The position numbers were made by a program, and so were the translations under genes. A DNA stretch of 64,000 bases, taken from contig JACJWU010000007.1 of the NCBI GenBank assembly GCA_020636995.1, positions 1 through 64,000 on the forward strand. The letters are read 5' to 3'. Positions 51,916 to 59,406 of the stretch are shown here, in pieces. Position 1 is the stretch's first letter, and every line of letters begins with the position of its first letter. The DNA is from Actinomycetota bacterium (GTDB lineage: Bacteria > Actinomycetota > Actinomycetes > S36-B12 > UBA10799). The notes under the pieces are model-generated. The model did not search any database. It was not told the origin of the DNA and saw only the letters and a list, made by a program, of their open reading frames with translations.

Positions 51916-52326
51916 ATGAGCACACAGGCGTCCGACCGTTTGCCACTCGGCCTGACCGAGGGACAAGTCGTGATGGAGATCGGCTTCGACTCCGACTGTG
52001 ATGACACCATCCGCGATGCCTTCGCGACCGCGATCGGCGCCGACCTCCTCGACGAGGACAGCGACGAGATCGTCGAGGCGGTCCTGCTGTGGTGGCGCGA
52101 CGACGACGGCGATCTGGTCGACGGCTTGATGGACGCGCTGAGTCCTCTCGCGGACAACGGCGTCATCTGGCTTCTGACTCCGAAACCGGGCCGCGACGGT
52201 CACATCGACCCCTCGGAGATCGCCGAAGCGGCCCCGACAGCCGGACTGCAGCCCACCCGCACCATCAGCGCGAGTGGCAACTGGCAAGGCACCCGCCTAG
52301 TCGCACCGCGGTCAGGGCGTCGCTAG
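51916..52326 (+). CDS. DUF3052 family protein
   Basis: A 136-residue acidic protein typical of actinobacteria and often encoded beside aceE, as here. It contains MEIGFDSDCDDTIRDAFATA (residues about 21-40), VLLWWRDDDGDLVDGLMDAL and ISASGNWQGTRLV. The function is not known. The ATG at 51916 is chosen because homologous N-termini begin there; an upstream GTG at 51871 is possible. Neither a clear ribosome-binding site nor a -10 box at the usual spacing is seen. Confidence 0.8.
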   Translation: MSTQASDRLPLGLTEGQVVMEIGFDSDCDDTIRDAFATAIGADLLDEDSDEIVEAVLLWWRDDDGDLVDGLMDALSPLADNGVIWLLTPKPGRDGHIDPSEIAEAAPTAGLQPTRTISASGNWQGTRLVAPRSGRR

Positions 52327-52365
52327 AGCCGGAGTCCGGCGTGTGGCGTGACCCGGCCGCTCCTC

Positions 52366-52425
52366 GTTGAGTGTTGCGTGGTTACGGGTTTCAGACCGGC
52401 AAACCCGTAACCGCGCAATACTCAA
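52366..52425. repeat. Palindromic intergenic repeat, family P2, copy 2
   Basis: Left arm GTTGAGTGTTGCGTGGTTAC and right arm GTAACCGCGCAATACTCAAG pair at most positions; the arms extend into GGGTTT/AAACCC. Sits between the DUF3052 gene and aceE, so it may end the first transcript or shape the aceE leader. Related copies: 3410-3472 and 55350-55408. Confidence 0.8.
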
Positions 52426-52582
52426 GACCCACCCTGGTACGAAGTGGCACCCAGCCGAGGCAGCGAGCCACCCCGGCCCGCAACGCCGATCTGCGTGAAC
52501 ATCGCCCCACACGCCGCAATCTGCGTCCCGAACGTCGCTAGCACTGTCGTCGGGAGTCCTGCGCGGCTAGGGTCGAAACCGA

Positions 52583-52603
52583 ATGAAAGGCGGTGGCTGG
52601 TGA
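52583..52603 (+). CDS. Possible six-codon leader ORF before aceE
   Basis: ATG AAA GGC GGT GGC TGG TGA (Met-Lys-Gly-Gly-Gly-Trp) whose TGA overlaps the aceE GTG start as GTGA. If translated, it would couple ribosomes to aceE. A TAGGGT box lies nine bases before it. Short length makes this weakly supported. Confidence 0.25.
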   Translation: MKGGGW

Positions 52604-55308
52604 AGCCTGGTGGCATTCCGACGCAGTACGTGGACTCCGACCCGGAGGAGAGCCGGGAGTGGATCGAATCCCTCGACGCGACCATCGACGCGGCCGGGCC
52701 CACCCGTGCCCGCTTCCTCGTAAGAGAACTCCTACGACGAGCCGCGGAGCGCAGTATCGGCATCGCCGACCTGCGGCAGACCGACTACATCAACACGATC
52801 CACCCCGAGGATGAACCCGCGTTCCCCGGCGATGAGGAGATCGAACACCGACTGCGCGCCTACATCCGCTGGAACGCGGCGATCATGGTGCACCGCGCGC
52901 AACGCCCCGGTATCGGTGTGGGCGGGCACATCAGTTCCTACGCCTCGTCCGCGTCGTTGTACGAAGTCGGATTCAACCACTTCTTCAACGGCCCCGACGC
53001 CGGTGGAGGCGATCAGATCTACTTCCAGGGCCATGCCAGCCCCGGCATCTACGCCCGCGCCTTCCTCGAGGGGCGGATCAGTGAAGACCGCATGGACGGC
53101 TTCCGGCAGGAACTCAGCCACGGTGGCTTCGGCCACGGCCTGCCCAGCTATCCGCACCCCCGGCTCATGGGCGACTTCTGGCAGTTCCCCACGGTCTCGA
53201 TGGGTCTGGGCCCCGACGCCGCGATCTCTCAAGCACGCTTCAACCGCTACCTGCACAACCGCGGCATCAAGGACACCTCCGGGCAGCACGTGTGGGCTTT
53301 CCTCGGTGACGGCGAGACCGACGAACCCGAGGCTCTCGGCCACCTCGACATCGCCGCCCGCGAGGGTCTCGACAACCTGACCTTCGTCGTCAACTGCAAC
53401 CTCCAGCGTCTGGACGGCCCGGTGCGCGGGAACGGCAAGATCATCCAGGAGCTCGAGTCCACGTTCCGGGGCGCGGGCTGGAACGTCATCAAAGTCGTGT
53501 GGGGCAGGGAGTGGGACGCCCTGCTCGCCGCGGACACCGAGGGCGCCCTGGTCACCCTGATGAACGAGACCGTCGACGGCGACTATCAGACCTTCAAGGG
53601 TGAGTCCGGCCAATACGTCCGTGAGAACTTCTTCAACAAGGACCCGCAAGTGGCGGCCATGGTGAAGGACTACACCGACGACCAGATCTGGAAGCTCAAG
53701 CGCGGTGGTCACGACTACCTGAAGCTCTACGCGGCCTACAAGTCCGCACTCGAGCACAAGGGGCAGCCGACGGTGATTCTGGCGAAGACCGTGAAGGGCT
53801 GGACCCTGGGTTCGCACTTCGAGTCGCGCAACTCCACGCACCAGATGAAGAAGTTGACCCTGGACGACCTGCTGGCCTTCCGGGACCGGCTGCAGATACC
53901 GTTCACCGACGACCAGATCGACGCGAAACTCCCGCCGTACTTCCATCCGGGACCGGAGGACCCACACATCACGTACATGCTGGACCGACGTCGGGAACTG
54001 GGTGGGTCGGTGCCCACGCGCCGACAGACCTCGCGGCCGTTGACCCTGCCGGATGACACGCCCTACGAGGTCGTGCGCCGCGGGTCCGGCGCGCAGGAGG
54101 TCGCCACCACCATGGCCTTCGTGCGGCTCTTCAAGGAGTTGCTGAAGGACCCCGAGATCGGCAAGCGGTTCGTGCCGATCATCCCGGACGAGGCACGGAC
54201 GTTCGGCATGGACGCGATGTTCCCGGTGCAGAAGATCTACAACCCCGCCGGGCAGGTGTACCAGTCGGTCGACCGCGAACTGTTCCTGTCGTACAAGGAG
54301 GCCGTGGACGGCCAGATCCTGCACGAGGGGATCAACGAGGCCGGCTCGGCGGCGACCTTCCAGGCGGCCGGTTCGTCCTACTCCACCCATGACGAGCCGA
54401 TGATCCCCGTGTACATCTTCTACTCGATGTTCGGCTTCCAGCGCACGGCCGATCAGTTCTGGGCCTGTATGGATCAGAAGGTGCGCGGCTTCCTGCTCGG
54501 CGCCACAGCCGGTCGGACCACGCTCAACGGCGAGGGATTGCAGCACGAGGACGGACACTCCCACCTGCTGGCATCGACCAACCCGGCCGTGGTGGCCTAC
54601 GACCCGGCGTTCGCCTTCGAGATCGCACACATCGTCAAGGACGGCCTGCGCCGGATGTACGGCGAGGACTCTGAAGACGTCTTCTACTACCTGACGGTCT
54701 ACAACGAGCCGATCGCCCAGCCCGCCGAACCCGACGACGCCGACGTGGAGGGCATCCTGAAGGGGATGCATCTGTGGTCTCGCGGCGAAGGCGATGGACC
54801 GCGCGTACAGTTGCTCGCCTCCGGGGTGGGCGTGCCGTGGGCGATGAAGGCGCAGGAGATGCTGCATTCACAGTGGGGCGTGTCCGCAGACGTCTGGTCG
54901 GTGACCTCGTGGAACGAACTGCGGCGCGACGGGCTGGCCGCCCAGCGGGAGGCCCTGCTGGATCCCAGCGCGCCAGCCCGCGTCCCCTACGTCACGCAGC
55001 GACTGGCGGAAACCGATGGTCCGGTGGTGGCGGTGAGCGACTACATGCGCGCGGTGCAGGATCAGATCCAGCCGTTCGTGCCCGGCGACTTCGCTTCGCT
55101 GGGAACCGACGGGTGGGGCCTGTCGGACACCCGCGGAGCGCTGCGCCGGCACTTCCTCGTCGACGCCGAGTCGATCACGGTGCAGGCCCTGGCGTTGCTG
55201 GCACGGCAGGGCAAGGTCGACCCTGCCGCTGTCGCGACCGCGGCGGCCCGCTACCATCTCGACGACCCTGGCGCGGCAGACGCCGGCAACACCGAGGGCG
55301 GCGGCTGA
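52600..55308 (+). CDS. aceE: Pyruvate dehydrogenase E1 component, homodimeric
   Basis: Decarboxylates pyruvate using thiamine diphosphate in the pyruvate dehydrogenase complex. The 902-residue protein has the E1 start TDYINTIHPEDEP and RIRWNA-like segments, HISSYASSASLYEVGFNHF, the TPP motif GDGETDEPEALG (about residue 235) ending in NN-like LTFVVNCNLQ, and the second half with HEGINEAGS, IPVYIFYSMFGFQR and HEDGHSH. The GTG at 52600 is the only in-frame start giving a family-like N-terminus (VKPGGIPTQYVDSDPEES). Downstream is a palindrome and repeat array. Confidence 0.95.
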   Translation: MKPGGIPTQYVDSDPEESREWIESLDATIDAAGPTRARFLVRELLRRAAERSIGIADLRQTDYINTIHPEDEPAFPGDEEIEHRLRAYIRWNAAIMVHRAQRPGIGVGGHISSYASSASLYEVGFNHFFNGPDAGGGDQIYFQGHASPGIYARAFLEGRISEDRMDGFRQELSHGGFGHGLPSYPHPRLMGDFWQFPTVSMGLGPDAAISQARFNRYLHNRGIKDTSGQHVWAFLGDGETDEPEALGHLDIAAREGLDNLTFVVNCNLQRLDGPVRGNGKIIQELESTFRGAGWNVIKVVWGREWDALLAADTEGALVTLMNETVDGDYQTFKGESGQYVRENFFNKDPQVAAMVKDYTDDQIWKLKRGGHDYLKLYAAYKSALEHKGQPTVILAKTVKGWTLGSHFESRNSTHQMKKLTLDDLLAFRDRLQIPFTDDQIDAKLPPYFHPGPEDPHITYMLDRRRELGGSVPTRRQTSRPLTLPDDTPYEVVRRGSGAQEVATTMAFVRLFKELLKDPEIGKRFVPIIPDEARTFGMDAMFPVQKIYNPAGQVYQSVDRELFLSYKEAVDGQILHEGINEAGSAATFQAAGSSYSTHDEPMIPVYIFYSMFGFQRTADQFWACMDQKVRGFLLGATAGRTTLNGEGLQHEDGHSHLLASTNPAVVAYDPAFAFEIAHIVKDGLRRMYGEDSEDVFYYLTVYNEPIAQPAEPDDADVEGILKGMHLWSRGEGDGPRVQLLASGVGVPWAMKAQEMLHSQWGVSADVWSVTSWNELRRDGLAAQREALLDPSAPARVPYVTQRLAETDGPVVAVSDYMRAVQDQIQPFVPGDFASLGTDGWGLSDTRGALRRHFLVDAESITVQALALLARQGKVDPAAVATAAARYHLDDPGAADAGNTEGGG

Positions 55309-55349
55309 CCCACGACCGACGGTGAGTGCCCCCTGGAGCGTCGACGGCC

Positions 55350-55408
55350 TTGAGTGCTGCGCGGTTACCGATTCCGGACGTCCGAACCCGTAACCGTGCA
55401 GCAATCAA
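55350..55408. repeat. Palindromic intergenic repeat, family P2, copy 3
   Basis: Left arm TTGAGTGCTGCGCGGTTACC and right arm CGTAACCGTGCAGCAATCAA with about 17 of 20 matching positions. It follows aceE by 41 bases. Its right arm is the first member of the adjoining tandem array. Confidence 0.8.
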
Positions 55409-55577
55409 CCGGCGGAGGCTGGAAGCAACCGTGCAGCAATCAACCGGCGGGCGCTGGAAGAACCGTGCAGCAATCAACCGGCGGAGGCTGGAAGCAACCG
55501 TGCAGCAATCAACCGGCGGGCGCTGGAAGAACCGTGCAGCAATCAACCGGCGGGGGCTGGAAGCAACCGTGCAGCGA
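55392..55577. repeat. Tandem array of alternating 35/34-bp units
   Basis: AACCGTGCAGC recurs at 55392, 55427, 55461, 55496, 55530 and 55565, so spacings are 35, 34, 35, 34 and 35. Units alternate between one with GGCGGAGGCTGGAAGC and one with GGCGGGCGCTGGAAG, giving a higher-order period of 69. Each contains CAGCAATCAACCGG, the sequence of the right arm of the adjoining palindrome. It ends before the CoA-transferase stop codon at 55593. Confidence 0.9.
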
Positions 55578-55592
55578 CCGACGGCGTGGAGA

Positions 55593-56819
55593 TCAGGCGC
55601 GGCCCTGGGCCTTCGCGGCATCCCACAGCGCTTCTCGAGCGTCAGGGTGCGCGGCGTGGTCGATCAACTGCCGGACCTGCTCGCGCTCATCGTTGCCGAA
55701 GATCTGCGCCAATCCGTACTCGGTGACCACCGACGAGTGCTGGAACGAGGTCACAGGACCCTCGATCAGCGGCACGATCGTGGAGACCTGCGCGCGGGGA
55801 TGCCACGACGGCAAGGCGATGAAGGCGTTGCCACCCGGCGAATGCAGCGCCCCCACGATGAAGTCCGTGGATCCCCCGAAACCGGAATAGATACGACCCT
55901 TGATGCGCGAGGCGTTCGCCTGGCCGTACAGGTCGACCTGCAGAGCCGAGTTGACGCTGATCATCGACGGTGTGCGGCTGATGCGGCCAGGGTCATTGGT
56001 CGTTTCGGTCCGGCGCATCCGCACTGAACGGTTGCCATCGAGCCAGTCGTAGAGCCGCTGACTGCCGAAGACGAAGGACGCGGTCAGCGGCACGTCGGTG
56101 TCGAAGCAGCCCAGTTCGTGCAGAGCCAACACCCCGTCGGAGAACATCTCCGACCAGATCCGTAGTCCTCGGCGCCCGGTGAGCGCTCCGAGCACCGCGT
56201 CCGGCACTCCACCGATGCCCAACTGCAAGGTCGCCCCGTCGGGGATGCGACTGTAGATCCGTCCGGCGATCGCCTGCGCGACCTCGTCGGGCGGACTCGG
56301 TTCGTGTGCCATCAGGGGCTCGTCGACCTCGATGCAATAGTCGATGTCATCCACGTGCACCAGCGCATCACCATAGGTGTGCGGCATCTGGGGGTTCACT
56401 TGCGCGATGATCAGTCCGCCACGGTCGCGCACGGCCTCGAAGACGGCTGGAAGGATGTTGACCTCCAGCCCCATCGAGACCATCTTGTCCCGCGGAGTTG
56501 AGACGTGTAGCAGCAGCACGTCGACAGGCAGCGAGTGCCGCAGGATCACCGGCGTGAGGCTGAGCCGGCAGGGGTAGTACATGAGACTCGGGCTGCGCCG
56601 CATTCCCGGGCCCACGAATGTGGTCTCATGCGTGACGCCCGGTCGCGACGGGATGTTGCCCTGCGCATTGAGCATGTGCAGTGTGTAGGTGGGCACTGCC
56701 TCGTCCACGAGCCTGAGCAGTTCCTGGGGAGTGGCGAAGTTGCCCGGTGCGACGATGCGCGGGTTGGGGGTCAACGATTCCAGGCGGTTGGCCATACTCT
56801 CCGGCCGGATCGTCTTCAC
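55593..56819 (-). CDS. Acetyl-CoA hydrolase/transferase family CoA-transferase
   Basis: A 408-residue enzyme moving CoA between carboxylic acids. The C-terminal half contains LQLGIGGVPDAVLGAL, EMFSDGVLAL, GSTDFIVGALHSPGGNAFIAL and the catalytic Glu region FQHSSVVTEYGLAQI (each cited in part), as in acetate CoA-transferases and 4-hydroxybutyrate CoA-transferase. The substrate pair is unknown. The GTG at 56819 overlaps the response-regulator stop as GTGA; an ATG at 56795 is the alternative. Operon order: S8 protease, kinase, receiver, CoA-transferase. Confidence 0.87.
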   Translation of the reverse strand: MKTIRPESMANRLESLTPNPRIVAPGNFATPQELLRLVDEAVPTYTLHMLNAQGNIPSRPGVTHETTFVGPGMRRSPSLMYYPCRLSLTPVILRHSLPVDVLLLHVSTPRDKMVSMGLEVNILPAVFEAVRDRGGLIIAQVNPQMPHTYGDALVHVDDIDYCIEVDEPLMAHEPSPPDEVAQAIAGRIYSRIPDGATLQLGIGGVPDAVLGALTGRRGLRIWSEMFSDGVLALHELGCFDTDVPLTASFVFGSQRLYDWLDGNRSVRMRRTETTNDPGRISRTPSMISVNSALQVDLYGQANASRIKGRIYSGFGGSTDFIVGALHSPGGNAFIALPSWHPRAQVSTIVPLIEGPVTSFQHSSVVTEYGLAQIFGNDEREQVRQLIDHAAHPDAREALWDAAKAQGRA

Positions 56820-57208
56820 AGTGTCGGCTCCATTTCGCTTCCGCCTTCCAGGACCCGATCGATCCAGTCCAGCAGTGCACCCGGGTCGAAGGGCTTCGGG
56901 AGGAAGACGTTCGCGCCAGCACTCCACCCCGCCCAGGTCGTCGCGTCATCGGACATGGCCGTCAGCAGGATGACCGGCAGTTCTTTCGTCGGAGGTTGAC
57001 CCCGAAGTTCCGTGAGGACATCCAGCCCACTCATGCCCGGCATCATGATGTCCAGCACGACAAGGTCCGGCAGTTCGGCCGCGCGCAGGGCCTCCAGAGC
57101 GCTCGGACCGTCGACCGCCTCGTTGACCACATGGTCCTCGAGCTCGAGCGTGTCGCGAATCAGATCGCGGACGCTGGGCTCGTCGTCGACGATCAGAATC
57201 GTGGCCAT
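56816..57208 (-). CDS. Single-domain response regulator
   Basis: A 130-residue CheY-like receiver with no output domain. The conserved acid pair is DDEP (residues 8-11), the phosphoacceptor Asp is in VVLDIMMPG (about residue 54), the switch Thr in LLTAMS and the Lys in LPKPFD. It starts at the kinase stop codon and overlaps the CoA-transferase start. Without an output domain it must act by binding a partner, which is not apparent. Likely phosphorylated by the adjacent kinase. Confidence 0.92.
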   Translation of the reverse strand: MATILIVDDEPSVRDLIRDTLELEDHVVNEAVDGPSALEALRAAELPDLVVLDIMMPGMSGLDVLTELRGQPPTKELPVILLTAMSDDATTWAGWSAGANVFLPKPFDPGALLDWIDRVLEGGSEMEPTL

Positions 57209-59379
57209 CAGTTGCCTTCCGGACGTAGTTGGAGAATGAACGTCGAGCCCTCACCTGGACTCGAATTCAGCCTAACGTCGCCCCCCATCGCACGCGCGAG
57301 TTCCCTACTGATGTGCAGTCCGAGGCCGCTGCCTCCGGTGCGCATCGTGAGGGGATCCTCGATGCGGTAGAAACGTTCGAACACCCGGTCCTGCTCGTCC
57401 GCGGCGATGCCCGGGCCGTGGTCCGTGACACGCACCTCGGTCGGATCACCGGGTCCGAAGCTGATCTGGATGGGGGTGTCGGGGGGTGTGTACTTCAGCG
57501 CGTTGCCCACCAGGTTGCCCACGATCTGGGTCACGCGGGTTCGGTCGGCACGCACCATCTGTGGTGGTGCATCCTCGATCGTGATCCGGCCGTCGAGTTC
57601 GGGGAACGCCCGAGCGGCCTCCTGCACCACCTCGACGACGTCGATGTCCTGCAGTTCCACCGAGAGTGTGGTTTCGGTGGAAGCGCGGGCGGCGATCAGC
57701 AGGTCGTCGACCAGGCGGGTCAGATGGTTCGCACGCTCCTCGATGGTGTCGAGCACTTGGGCGCGCTTCTCCTCGCTCATCTTGTCCCAGCGCCGCTTCA
57801 GCAGATCGGCGTAGCCGCGAATGGGGGTGATGGGCGTGCGCAATTCGTGCGACACAGTGGCGATGAAGTCGGCCTTCATCCGCTCCGCCCGCCGCTCCCG
57901 GGTCATGTCCCGGATCGTGATCACGCTGGGGGCCGCCGAACCGGGCACGTCGACCCGCGTCACGTGCAGGGACAGCGACTGCCCGTCGGCGCGTTCGTAC
58001 TCCAGCTCGACACCTGATCCGCTCGGAACCGTGACCACGCGCTGCACGATCTCGGGGGGCGTTGCTCCGGCAGGCACGGTGACCCCGGTGATCCGCCTGG
58101 CCGCCGGACTCCACAGGAGCAGCTCGCCGGTCGCGTCCACCACGGCGATTCCGTCCGTGGCATGGTCCACGACCGCTTGCAGTTTCGCGGTCTCCTCCGT
58201 CAGTGCGGCCAACGTCTGGCCCGCCCGTACCGAACTACCGACAGCGGTCGTCAGCGCGACCAGGCCAGGAACGTCGGTATCGTCCAGCGACCAGGACCGG
58301 GCCCACGGCAGATGACGGGTGACGCCGGCCGGCTCCTGCTTGCTCCCGAGGGCCAGGACCCCCCCACCGGACAGATCCTCGAGCCGGACGGCCACACCCG
58401 CCGTCCAACCCGGTGGCAGGTCCTGTGCCCCAAGCGTGCGCGCCTCGCGGGGCATGAGAGACGGCGGTTGCCACTGTTCGTGCGATCCGAATCGTTGGCC
58501 GGAGTGCAGCACCACGGCGTACTCGTCTGCGCCGTACACCCTGCGTAGCGCGTCCGCCGCCCGCGGGATCACTTCCTCCGGCTCGCCCGGCGTCGCCACC
58601 GCCTGCCCGAGCGCGACCAGCCAGTGGCTGCGTTCCCGAGCTTCGGCGTGGGCTGAACTGGCCCGGTACGCATACCACAGGGCAACGGCCGGCAGCGCGG
58701 CGAATGCCGTGAGTGCCGGGGAGGTTTCGAACACCGCCAGGGTGACGGTGGCGACTCCAACCGACCCCACGGCCATCCCGACGCTCAATGCCCACTGTTC
58801 CGCGATGAACTCCCGGGGCGGGACCTCCTCCGCGGCGAGCAGGATCAAGGAGAGCATGAAGAGGTTCAGCGCCGTGAACACCAGCGCCGCAACGAGCAGG
58901 GCGAAGACCGAACGCCAGCCGAACCTCGGGGCGTCGCCGACGAGAGCCAGGTACGTGACCATCAGCGCCGCGCCGGACACGGCGTACGACCCGAGGTTGA
59001 ACAGGGACTTCACAGCGGGACGACGCATCAGTAGGGCCACCAGCCCGAACCCCACCAGAGCGGAGGCCAGGGCAGGGAAGGGCTGGAGGATCAGGACACC
59101 CCAGATGATGACGACCTCGACGAACGTCAGCTCCTCCCAGGCGTCGCCGTGACGCACAGGTACGTAGATCACGTCCGACGACGCCGCCAGCGCGACGAAC
59201 AGCACCACCACCCACCATGCGGCAATCCCGCCGAGTTGCGTCGGCATGTCGACAACCGTGGGAAGCCATGCCAGCGTCGCCAGACACAGCAGGCCAGCGA
59301 CGACGACGAGCGATACGACGAGGCTGACTGACAGCCATGCGGGCCTGAGCGGACGCAGGCCCTCTCGGACCTGCGTCAT
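57208..59379 (-). CDS. Membrane sensor histidine kinase with GAF and PAS domains
   Basis: A 723-residue sensor. About eight N-terminal helices (residues 15-235) form a membrane module, followed by a GAF-like region (about 245-370), a PAS domain (about 395-485) and the catalytic kinase: VSHELRTPITPIRGY with the phospho-His (about 497), NALKYTP, DHGPGIA and GSGLGLHIS. The soluble PAS and GAF parts suggest sensing inside the cell, while the large membrane module could receive an envelope signal. It abuts the receiver gene. The protease gene ends 27 bases before its start on the same strand, and AAGGAG lies upstream. Confidence 0.9.
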   Translation of the reverse strand: MTQVREGLRPLRPAWLSVSLVVSLVVVAGLLCLATLAWLPTVVDMPTQLGGIAAWWVVVLFVALAASSDVIYVPVRHGDAWEELTFVEVVIIWGVLILQPFPALASALVGFGLVALLMRRPAVKSLFNLGSYAVSGAALMVTYLALVGDAPRFGWRSVFALLVAALVFTALNLFMLSLILLAAEEVPPREFIAEQWALSVGMAVGSVGVATVTLAVFETSPALTAFAALPAVALWYAYRASSAHAEARERSHWLVALGQAVATPGEPEEVIPRAADALRRVYGADEYAVVLHSGQRFGSHEQWQPPSLMPREARTLGAQDLPPGWTAGVAVRLEDLSGGGVLALGSKQEPAGVTRHLPWARSWSLDDTDVPGLVALTTAVGSSVRAGQTLAALTEETAKLQAVVDHATDGIAVVDATGELLLWSPAARRITGVTVPAGATPPEIVQRVVTVPSGSGVELEYERADGQSLSLHVTRVDVPGSAAPSVITIRDMTRERRAERMKADFIATVSHELRTPITPIRGYADLLKRRWDKMSEEKRAQVLDTIEERANHLTRLVDDLLIAARASTETTLSVELQDIDVVEVVQEAARAFPELDGRITIEDAPPQMVRADRTRVTQIVGNLVGNALKYTPPDTPIQISFGPGDPTEVRVTDHGPGIAADEQDRVFERFYRIEDPLTMRTGGSGLGLHISRELARAMGGDVRLNSSPGEGSTFILQLRPEGN

Positions 59380-59406
59380 ATGCGCTCCTTCGGGGCTGCT
59401 AGGAAC

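Noticed and set aside
52732..54867. 711-codon open frame opposite aceE
   Set aside because: Antisense shadow of an unambiguous gene; no ribosome-binding site or recognisable domain.
55392..55577. CRISPR array
   Set aside because: Units are adjacent without unique spacers, and no cas gene is present.
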